Shown here piece by piece: positions 47,428-58,500 of a stretch of 64,000 nt of DNA. The translations under genes were made by a program, and so were the position numbers. Positions within the stretch are counted from its first letter, which is position 1; each line of letters opens with the position of its first letter. Origin of the DNA: Eucommia ulmoides (Eukaryota > Streptophyta > Magnoliopsida > Garryales > Eucommiaceae). Location of the stretch: contig CM028327.1 in NCBI GenBank assembly GCA_016647705.1, forward strand, positions 6,953,726-7,017,725, written 5' to 3'. The notes under the pieces are model-generated. The model was given only the letters and a program-made list of their open reading frames with translations, was not told where the DNA came from and made no database searches.

Positions 47428-49498
47428 GGGAGAGAAGGGTAAAATCGTCATTTTAAAATATTTAGGACTATTTTATGCAAACCAGCGCTTTTTAAAGTAC
47501 TATCATGTGAAAAAAATAATAAAAAAATAATAAGACTATCTTGTAGATTTGGCCTTTTAGGGAGGGTATTTGGTATTTTTCCCTTATTCTTTTTGCTCCA
47601 AGATTTGTTCCCAATTTTTTTTTTTTTCCAAGTTTTTGACTAAAATTGTTGGGTTTTAAGTTTTTTTTTTTTTTTTTTTTTTTTTCCAGTTTGAACAAAT
47701 ATAATGTGAATTTATTGCTTAAAGGTATGTTGCTTTTAATTGTTGAAATTGGTTTTCTTTAAAGTGCAAATTCAACTGAAATAAGTGAAAGAAAAGTTGA
47801 ATTTAACATATGTGAAAGTGGGGTTGAATTTTTTAATTTATTGCTTAAAATTATGTTGCTTTTAATTGTTGAAATTGGTTATATCTATAAAGTGCAAATT
47901 CAACTGAAATAAGTAAAGAAAAGTTGAATTTAACATATGTGAAAGTGGAGTTGAATTTTGAATTTATTGCTTAAAATTATGTTGCTTTTAATTCTTGAAA
48001 TTGATTATCTATAAAGTGCAAATTCAACTGAAATAAGTCAAAGAAAATTTAAATTTAACATATGTGAAAGTGGAGTTGAATTTTTTAATTTATTGCTTAA
48101 AATTATGTTGCTTTTAATTGTTGAAATTGGTTATATCTATAAAGTGCAAATTCAACTGAAATAGGTAAAAAAAATAAAAATAAAATTGAATTTTGAAATT
48201 CCTAGTTTAATTTCGTATTTCTAAATTAGCCGGTTATTTTTGCAATTGCTTTCAGGTTGATTTCTTGGTTGTAAATTAATGCGAAAACATTAAAATGAAA
48301 GCGTACCTTTCAAATTTGAAAGATATGTTTACAATCCTTTTTTAATTTTTTCTCCCGTCGACAAGAAAAATACTATTAGAGTATTTTCCGATAATATCTA
48401 CACACTCGCTAATCAAGACCACTTAAATTTTCATTAGTTTGATTGGATTAGAAACCTTAGAGGTATCAATGCCTGTTTATAGAGAGAATCCCAAAAAGTG
48501 TATCATTTCTAATGGATATCTACCGAATAGACATGATCCTTGTCGTCAAGAGCCAAATCCATTTACACGATGGTTGTTCATGGAACTTCGGGCCCATGTG
48601 GACGCTCCACGTCTCGACCCGACCCACTCCATAATTCAACATTGTTTAATTTTTACAAGTGATTTTCGGTTTTTTATTGAGTGATCGCGCTTGGTAATGT
48701 ATTGAGATTAAAATCTTATACAACAATTTTCCGTTTCATTAAGGCACCATTTAGTAGCACTTTTTTTCTAAGTAATTTTTTAAATAAAAAAGTTAATTTG
48801 AAAATAAAAAATATTCGAAAAAAGTGGGTGAAGAAGTCTAAAGTGCAAAACTTTTAAAATTAACCAACATGAGTTGGCTCAAGTGGAAGGGACTTGGGTT
48901 TCCTTAAGCAACGTCCACGGATCGAAACCTGGGGATTGTGTATGGAGAGTGTTCTGTTGGGAGAGGTGCCCGCTTCGGCGCCCGACAGTACCTCGAGGGA
49001 TTAGTCTCCGCCGATCGTGGTGCGGGGATACCCTGGGTTTACCCAAAAAAAACTTTTAAAATTAAAAGTCCAAAAAATATTCAAAAAAATTATTACCAAA
49101 CGGAACCTAAGTATTATTATGTTTTTTTTGAGTTAATTATATTGACAAGCTTGTTGCTACTACGACAGGTTTCACATATTATCGGATTTCGATGAAGGTA
49201 AACGTAGTTGTAGAAGGAAATTAGAGCGGCACAACGACAGACGCCGAGAAAAATCCATCGCCTCCAAAGGGGCCATTAAAAAGCAGGCTCGAAAGGCGAT
49301 ATCGGCCAAAGATGGCAGTCTCGATTACGATGAAGCTGAAAAAGGTATTATATCAACTTGTTGGATTTGGTTAGTTTAGATTGTGTAGGGTTTATTTGGT
49401 TTTGGATTTGGAATTTGAAAATCAGACCCCTGAAAATTTTGAAAACAGTTTTTGAGAACAATTTTTGAAAATTGTGAAAACTTTTATGGTTTGGGTTT

Positions 49499-49572
<74 letters not shown>

Positions 49573-52500
49573 AAATTGTCTTTTCTTTGAAGGGTTGAGA
49601 TTGATTCAAGGGAAATGGATGGATGAGATTAAATACAGAATTTTTTCCGGTCTTAAATTTGCACACTCCCACCTCCAAAGTGGTTAAGTTAAATTACATT
49701 TTGTATCATTTAAGTTTTATATATGTATCGATAAAGTACCTTTAGGCACGGGAAGTTCCTAGTTGTTGAAAAAATCGGAGATATTATTGATGTGATTGAT
49801 TTAAAATAGTTGTATGTGAGAGGAAAATGTGAGCAAAGAGGAAAAATAAAAGAAATAAATTTTAAAATTCTAAAACTATAGTATTTGAATTTCTAACAAA
49901 TATACCCCTTAATTTTTTTTTTTTTTTTTTGGTTTTTACACTTCCCTCCCCCTTCCTTTCTCGCTACCCCATCTTCTTTGGCGAGAATCTGACACCAGCA
50001 ACTGGAGCCAAACTCTCTCTCTCTCTTCTTGTAACTAAACTCCAATCCCCACTGGTACCCCCCTCCCCCGCCGGTACCCCACCGACCCCCACCCCTTGTC
50101 CACTACACCCCTCATCTTTTTCTCTCTCTATCTCACTCTCTCTTCTACACACACACATATATTATCTATTATTTGAAACTTTATTTGGTTTATGTTCGAA
50201 TATTTATTATTTTAAAAAAATTTATATGTTTTTTAAGTGAAAACTGTATTGTGCAAATGCATTCCGTTTATGATTTATTCCCAACACTAATCAAATACTG
50301 GAATGAGAATGGTCATTCTAATATCACATCTAATTCATTTTGTCACTAAATACGAGAATAGTGATGACCGTTACATTCCATTACCATAGTAATTTCAATT
50401 CTATTGTCATTTCATTCTATTCCAGTGTAAAGATACAACATAGAGGTAGTAGACGTTCAACGCAACATAAAGATATTAGAGGTGCTTGAAAAGTGTTTTT
50501 TCCCTTTTTTTTTTTTTTCTCACAGATATTACATGCCTGAGCAGCCCAATTGAAGAAAGCGAAACATTATTGGAGCTCGAGGGACAAATTCCTACATTTG
50601 GTTCATCTAATAGTTCCCAAAATATTCGAAGTGATGGCGGCGCCTCCCTTATTGCTTCTAACACCCAAGTTGATAAAGAAAAAGATAATCCTAAACACAA
50701 TCGTTCTCAATCAAATTTTGAAAACAAAAGTGGTTACTCATCTGTGGTAGGTCTCCGATGTGTATATATATATATATATATATAAAAGGGTGAGCCTTGG
50801 GTATAATGGTAAGGTTACTCCATTGTGACCTGGAGGTTCCGGGTTCAAATCTTGGAAACGTCTCTATATACAGGGGTAAGGCTGCATTCATTAGGCCTTA
50901 CCCAAATCCCGCAATGACGGGAGCTTTCGTACACTGGGCTGCTCTTATATATATATATATATAATTCTGTTTATCTGATGAAATTATTGAAATAGTGACA
51001 AGTCAATTTGATGTTTTAGTGTCAAACTGGTCGAATTTCGTTCAAGCTTTTTGATTGGAATCCTGCAGAGTTTCCTCGACGGCTTCGACACCAAGTACTT
51101 TAAATTATTTTCACTACACTTTTTTAAATTAATAATTATTTAAACCCTTTAAACGAAAGTTTTCATAAATTTTGCAGATATTTCACTGGCTTGCAAGCAT
51201 GCCTATCGAGTTAGAGGAATACGTTCGTCCCGGGTGTACAATTCTGACTTCGTTTATCTCGATGCCAAAGTTCATGTGGGTCAAGGTTATTACACTACAC
51301 TTTACTCTCTGTCCCATGAATTTTTAGACTTAATTTAGAGTCATTTTTCTAGTGTTTTAGTTGATTGTAGCTAAAAAAAATAATAGTTAGTGTTATGATG
51401 TGGACCACCAAGAACCACCGCTCGACACCGCCTTCTTCTTCTGCGACCACAGTCTTTGTAACTATAATATTTTGAGGTTTTTGCACTTACCCTTGAAGTT
51501 TAGGAGAAATTTCACTTTAGCCCATGTGCTTTCAACTTAAACACATTAAACCTGAATTATCCAAATCGTGTCAAATCAGTCCAAAATGGTAACTTCGTCA
51601 TTTTTTATGATGGAAATCAACCACGTGCCAAATATGGAATCATCCACGTGGATGATTTCGTCATAAAAAATGATAGAAGAACTAACTTGACACTATTTGG
51701 ATACTTCATGGTTAAATGTGTTCAAATTGAAAGGACATGGGCTAATGTGGGATTTCTCTTAAATTTCAGGGGTGCAAGGTACAAAAAGCTCTAATATTTT
51801 TTAGTGATTTTAATTACAGTCAACCGGATACAATCAACCATAAGAAAGGACTACAAATTAAGTCTAAAAAATAGTGGGATACAATTGTAAAAACACTGAA
51901 AGTAGAGGGAAATGGGGGTGGGAAATGTTTGGACGAGAAATCCCCCCCCCCCCCCAATTTTTATCAAAATTAATCTCAATTATTAATAAAAAGATTTATT
52001 CAAACGCCTTCTTACTCAAGTTATCAGAGGGAAATCTTAAAAAAAAAAGAAAGAACGAAACATAGTTATGTTTTCACGATTTTTTGTTCTACGATTAGTT
52101 GATTTTTTTTCTTGGTGTAACCAAATCCTACAATGCATGGAGCAGTTGCTTGAAGAGCCTGTTGTGTATATACATGGCCTAGTTGCTAAGCCTGGAAATG
52201 TGCTATCCGGAACAGGTGCCTTTCTTGTGCACCTTAACAACATGGTTTTCAATGTCGATAAAGGTATTATATGAACATCCTATGACTCGTTTTGTGCGCG
52301 CGCGCACATACACATATATATGTGATTGTTGGGCGCCTTTGTAAATGTTTTCCGTGCGTAAATCTTGATTTCAATCAGGTGGAACTTCTGTAATAAAGAT
52401 CAAGGTGAAAGAACAAGTACCGACACTCCACAGTGTTTATCCTAGATGTTTTGAAGCTGGTAAGCCCATCGAGCTTATTGCCTATGGAAGTAATCTACTT

Positions 52501-55500
52501 CAACCTAAATTTAGGTATACGCTTATGCCCTTTCACTTTCTTTTTTTTTTTTTTTGGATGATTCTATTTAAAATTAAATATTTAAATTTAGTACGGATCT
52601 AGAAAATTAATTGAGGGGGGCAAAAAAATTATATTAGATGCTTACTAGATATTTAAATAAATTAGGAGGGGTCTTATGTAAACTTTTAACGGAATGTTTG
52701 GTACATGGGATTGGGCGAGCGATTGGAATGGTTATGGGAATGATCGTTCCATTCTTATGTTTGTTATATGGGATTAAATTCTATTCTCATTATCAAAGAT
52801 GTCTTAATCCCATAAAACATGGGATTAACCAATCCCAAGATAAACTTGATATTAGTTAATCTTGATTAGATGGAATTAGATTTTAATCCTTCATCGGCAA
52901 AAAAAAAAAGCAATCAAACACAAATCAAATATGGAAATGAGAATTAAATTTAATTAAATTACTATTTTACCCTTTGAATTTCTGACAAATATTATCCCTT
53001 ATTTTTTTTTGTTTTTACACTTCCTTCCCCCCTCCTTCCTCCCTACTTCTCAGACGAGAATCCGATTCTAGTAGCCGGCGACGGATTCTCTCTCTCCCCC
53101 TCTCTCTCACATCTTCTAACTAACCCCCCGACCCCCCCACCATTAACACCACTGGCCACTCTCGCCGGCCCCCCACCCTCCTGTCTATTGCCACCCACTT
53201 CTTCTTCTTCTTCTTCTTCTCTCTCTCTCTCTCTCTTATATATATATATACCTCTTATTTGGAACTGCATTTAGTTTATGTTCGAATATTCTTTATTTAA
53301 AAAAATTGTATGTAAAAAATTATATATTGTTCAAGTGGAGACTTTATTGTAAAAATGCATTCCATTCTTAATTTATTCCCAACACTAATCAAACATTGAA
53401 ATAGGAATGGTCATTCTAATACCACCAAGCATAGTAATTCCAATCCTATCATCATTTCATTCCAACGTACCGAATGCAACGTAAAGGTTCTAATTGATTT
53501 TTTGCTAAAAATAGTAGGGTAAAAGAGATTTTTTTCAAAAAATGAGGGGGGTACTCGAGTTCCCCCAGGCCTTGTATAGCTCCGACATTGTCTGTCGTCA
53601 GCGGTAGATCTAGAAAATTGATTGAGGGTTAAAAATATTATTTTAGATGTTTAGTAGGTATTTAAATAAATTAAGAGGGTGCTTATGTAAAATTTTAAAG
53701 GTGCTAATTGCTTCTTCTTTTTCTTTTTTTCTTTTTATTTATTATTATTTTTATTTTTTTAAATATGAGCGTGAAAATATAAATTTTAAAAAATTGAGGG
53801 TGGGGTGGGGTGAGTTCTCTCAACCCCCCGGGCCTTGTATAGTTCTTTCGTTGTGTTGTGAATATATGATAAGAAAGAATGAGTAATTATGATTTTCGGT
53901 TTCATGATTTCTGGTGGCAGGTTTCTTGTATCTTTTGCCGGAAAGTACTTGGCAAATGATGTTTTTGTCCAATCAATTTGTGATGAGGCTAAAGGAAAAG
54001 GCATCGATTTGCTCAAAATATATGTATCCCATACTGAACCTGATCTCTTTGGGCCGGCATTTATTGAGGTTGAATTTCTAAGCTTTCTGTATTTAGGCAC
54101 TATTTGGCAACATTTTTTCTATTTTTTTTAATAATTGAAAAAAGTCAATTGAACAAAGTACTCTTACTCAAAAGCAAAAGCACAAATCAAAACGTTTTTT
54201 TTTTTTTGATAAAGTAGAGATGACATCTCCGTGTTATATTGTTTATCCATATTAAAGATCTCTTAATCTAAAAATATCTTTTGTAGATGGTTAAGAAAAA
54301 TTGAGTGGTGGAGATGTCCTAGTCCATCAATCTCTTAATATATATATATATATATATTTTTTTTTTTTTTACCAAACAATTTTTTTTAAGTACTTTTTAA
54401 ATTAGTTTAACAAAATGATACTTTTACTATAAAGCAAAGTCAAAAAATCAAAAATGTGTTTGATAGTGTAGGGATTATATTTTAGTATTATCCCTATAAT
54501 GATATCTTATTCCAAAATAAAAAAAATAAAAATTCATAGACGATTGAAAAAATGTTGATGTAGAGATCCTAGTCCATCAATTTCTGTTGATCTCTTATAA
54601 TATAAAAATCAGGAAAACAAAAGCAACAATTTTTTTGTTTTTTTGAAATAAAAAATAAATAACCTTAAAATCATATTTTTACTTTCGGATTTTTAAATGT
54701 ACCTTTTTAAGTGCAAATACAAATGCTATTTTTAAAAATAAGTACTCTTTTGCTTGAAAGCTAAAAAATACTTAAAATAAATAAATAAATTGTTACCAAA
54801 CGGTTCTGTTGAATTTCACATTGATGTCGGGTACCCCCGATATTCGTTCGCGGTGGTTTGTCAAAGTCCACCTTGTGCGTGAGGGGGCACTTTGAATCCC
54901 ACATCGCTTGTGTTACCTGATTTTAAGCTATATATAAGTCTAGGGGTAATCCTCCGCTTTTAAAACATCTTTTGAAAGTGACTTGGACCCACTGAATTTC
55001 TACAGGTGCCTTATTTTTCGCTTTTTGAAAAAGTACCTTAACTTTTGTATTTTAAAAGTAATTTTTTTTAAAGCGCAAAACAAACACTACCCTTTTTTTT
55101 TTGCTTTCGATTTATGCTTTGTTAATACTCATAAATTACTCCTGTTTCCAGGTTGAGAACGACTCTGGCTTATCAAATTTTGTTCCCATCCTCATCAGTA
55201 GCAAAGAAATTTGCTCTGAAATGAAGATAATGGAGCAGAATTTCAAATCAAATTTCACCGAATTTGTTCTTGATGTAGCTTGGATACTCAAGAACTCGTT
55301 GTTAGAGTTTAAGCAACTCTATTCGACTTTTCAGATCCAAAGATTTAATCGTTTATTGACTTATCTAATTCAAAACGATCCACCTGTTAACATATTGGAG
55401 AGAGCAATATACCGTTTGAAGATTTTGATGGTTAAGGGTCTGTTTGGCGGTGTTGCTAATGATGATGATATCGGATTGTTGAAGAGGAATGTGCATGACG

Positions 55501-58500
55501 CTAGGCAAATTCTTTACCAGAAACGGATGAATGTGAAGAGTTTGGCGTTGAATTCAACAAGTGGAGATCAGGTGAGGAAATTTGAAATTCTTATGCTTGG
55601 TGTTTTCTGTTGCTGAAATGTGCATGATGATGATAACTGTGATCTAGACTTGTTCATGTTTGTTTTGTTTTTTTGTTCCCAGATTTCTGTTTTTCGTTCT
55701 TGATAACTGGGAACAAAAAGAATAGGGAAAACAAAAAAAAAAAATTGTTTCTGTTTCTGTACCAAGGTTTTTTGGGAAAAGAATCACCAAGGCTTCGTTT
55801 AGTTACTGCTTCCATGCCTTGAAAACTGTTTTCGCTCTTAAAATTTTGCGATTAATGTACAAAAATGCTTTTTATAAAAACGTTTTTGTTCCCAAAATTT
55901 TGGGAGTAATTCTTGAATTCCTTAAAATGTAGGGTAATAATAGAAATATTAAAATTGGGGGGGTGGAGGGCGGGGGGCGGGTGTGCCTCTCCTTGTAAAG
56001 GGGTAGCTTCGCCCCTGCATATGTTTTTATAATGGCTTTCCCAATTTGTGTGATATGTTTTTAACTTTCATATTTCAAAAGTATTTTTTTTAAAGCGCAA
56101 AACAAACACTACCTTTTTTTTTTGCTTTCAGTTTATGCTTTGTTAATACTCATAAATTACTTTTGTTTCCAGGTTGAGAACGACTCTGGCTTATCAAATT
56201 TTGTTCCCATCCTCATCGGTAGCAAAGAAATTTGTTCTGAAATGAAGATAATGGAGCAGAATTTCAAATCAAATTTTACCAAATTTTTTGTTCTTGATGT
56301 AGCTTGGATACTCAAGAACTCATCGTTAGAGTTTAAGCACCTCGATTCGACTTTTCAGATCCGAAGATTTAATCGTTTATTGACTTATCTAATTCAAAAT
56401 GATCCACCTGTTAACATATTGGGGAGAGCAATATACCGTTTAAAGATTTTGATGGATAAGGGTCTGTTTGTCAGTGTTGCTAATGATGATGATATCGGGT
56501 TGTTGAAGAGGAACGTGCATGACGCTAGGCAAATTCTTTACCAGAAACGGATGAATGTGAAAAATTCGGCGTTGAATTCAACAAGTGGAAATCAGGTGAG
56601 GAAATTTGAAATTCTTATGCTTGGTGTTTTCTGTTGCTGATATTTGTGCATGATGATGATAACTGTGATCTAGACTTGTTCATGTTTGTTTTGTGTTTCT
56701 GTTCCCAGATTTCTGTTTTTTGTTCTCGAAAACTAGGAACAAAAAGAATGGGGAAAACAAAAAAAATTTGTATTTGTTTCTGTACCAAGTTTTTTGGGAA
56801 AAGAAACACCAAGGCCTCGTTTGGTTACTGTTTCCATTCCTTGATTTCTGTTCTCGCTCCCAAAATTTCGGGATTACTGTCTAGAAACACGTTTCTGTTC
56901 CCAAGATTTTGGGAGTAATTCTTGATATTAAAGAGTGGGGGGGGCTCCTCGTAAAGGGGTGGCTTCACTCCTGCATATGTTTTTATAATGGCTTCCCAAT
57001 TTGTGAGATATGGAGGTATTTGGAACAAATTTCTGGAAGCAAAATGTAATTTTTGCCTTTTTCCTTTTTTCGTTCTAAGATTTCTGGGAACAAAAACACC
57101 AAGCAAGCGCCAATATTACTTGTTTCTTCTTTAACGTGTTTTTAGCTGCTTCTGAATTGCCAGGATATGGTAATTTTTTACTGTATTCAGAACAAATTTC
57201 TAGGAACAAATGGAATTCTTCCCATATTTTTTTTTTATAAAAAAGTACATTTTAAACCCTATAGGTATTGACATTTTTTCAAATAGTACCTCTCTATTTG
57301 AGCGTTTCATTTTAAACCTGTTAGGTATTAGCACGTTTTTATTCGGTCATTCCATAAAAAAATTTGTCAAAACTAACAAAATAAAGGGACAAAACCGTCA
57401 TTTTACATTTTTTTTTTAATGATATTTTTTTTCCTTACATTTCTCTCTCTCTATCGCTCAACTCTCTCTCTCTCTTTCTCCCTCCTTCCCTCTCTCTCTT
57501 TCTTTTCCTCCTTCCCCCCTCCTCTCTCTCTCTCCCTCTCCCCGTTGGCCAGAACAACGGGTGGAACCACCCCCGCAACAGGGGGTGGTTCCTCCCCCGT
57601 AACAGGGGGCCACCCCCCATAATAGGGGGTAAAACACCCCCTGTTGCCACCCCATAACAGGGGATGGTTCCGGCCGGTGGGGAGAGGGAGGGAGGGAAGG
57701 AGGGAGAGGGAGGAATAGAGAGAGAGAGGGAAAGAGGAAGAGAGAGTCTTGAGTGGGAGAGAGAGAAGTCAAATAATAAAAGAAAATGAAAAAATAAAAA
57801 TAAAAAGAAAGATAAAAAATGATTAAAAAATAAAAAATATAAAATGACGATTTTGCCCTTTAGTTTGGAAATTTCTAATGGAAAGACCATATAAAAATGT
57901 GCTTATACTTAGAGGGTTTAAAATGAAACACTCAAACGGAGAGGGATTATTTAGAAAAGTGTCAATATCTAGAAAGTTTAAAATGTACTTTTCCCCCTTT
58001 TTTTTTTTTAATTTGTGTTCCAAGATTTTTGGGAACAAAAACACCAAACAAACGCCACCATTACTTGTTTCTCTCTCCTTCTTCGACGTGTTTTTGCTGC
58101 TTCTGAATTGGCAGGATGTGGTAATATTTACTCTATTTAGAACAAATTCCTAGGAACAAAAATGAAATTCTTCCCATTTTTTTTTTTATTTTTGTTCCAA
58201 GATTTATGGGAACAAAAACACCAAACAAACGCCATTATTACTTGTTCTCCTTCTTCAACATGTTTTGAGCTGCTTCTGAAATGGCAGGACATGGTAATAG
58301 TTACTCTAATTAGAACAAATTTCTGGGAACAAAATGAAAATATATCCCAAATTTTTGTTCTTGTTCCGAGATTTCCGGGAACAGTAACAACAAACGCCAG
58401 TTTTACTTATTTTCTCATTCCGTATGTTTGTAATTGAGGTATCTAGAACAAATTTCTGGGAACAACTCAGAATTTCGAGGCATTTAGAACAAATTTGTTG

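Larger units (their letters stand above)
55080..57005 (+). repeat. ~1.02-kb segmental tandem duplication carrying an SPL7 exon
   Basis: Unit 1 runs from about 55,080 and unit 2 from about 56,100, each holding a poly-T tract, the exon, 'gtgcatgatgatgataactg' and a MITE remnant ('accaaggc.tcgttt.gttactg' at about 55,786 and 56,808). The phrase ctgcatatgtttttataatg occurs at the end of each unit (about 56,015 and 56,972). The MITE remnant was therefore in place before the duplication. Confidence 0.9.

Noticed and set aside
50788-50946. tRNA gene suggested by A- and B-box motifs
   Set aside because: No acceptor stem pairs, and the sequence continues with the conserved body and end of an Au SINE. 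The same reasoning applies to 48,864-49,048.
57419-57890. ORFs of about 100-150 codons on both strands within the last SPL7 intron
   Set aside because: They translate CT/GA tracts and G/C runs of a foldback element.
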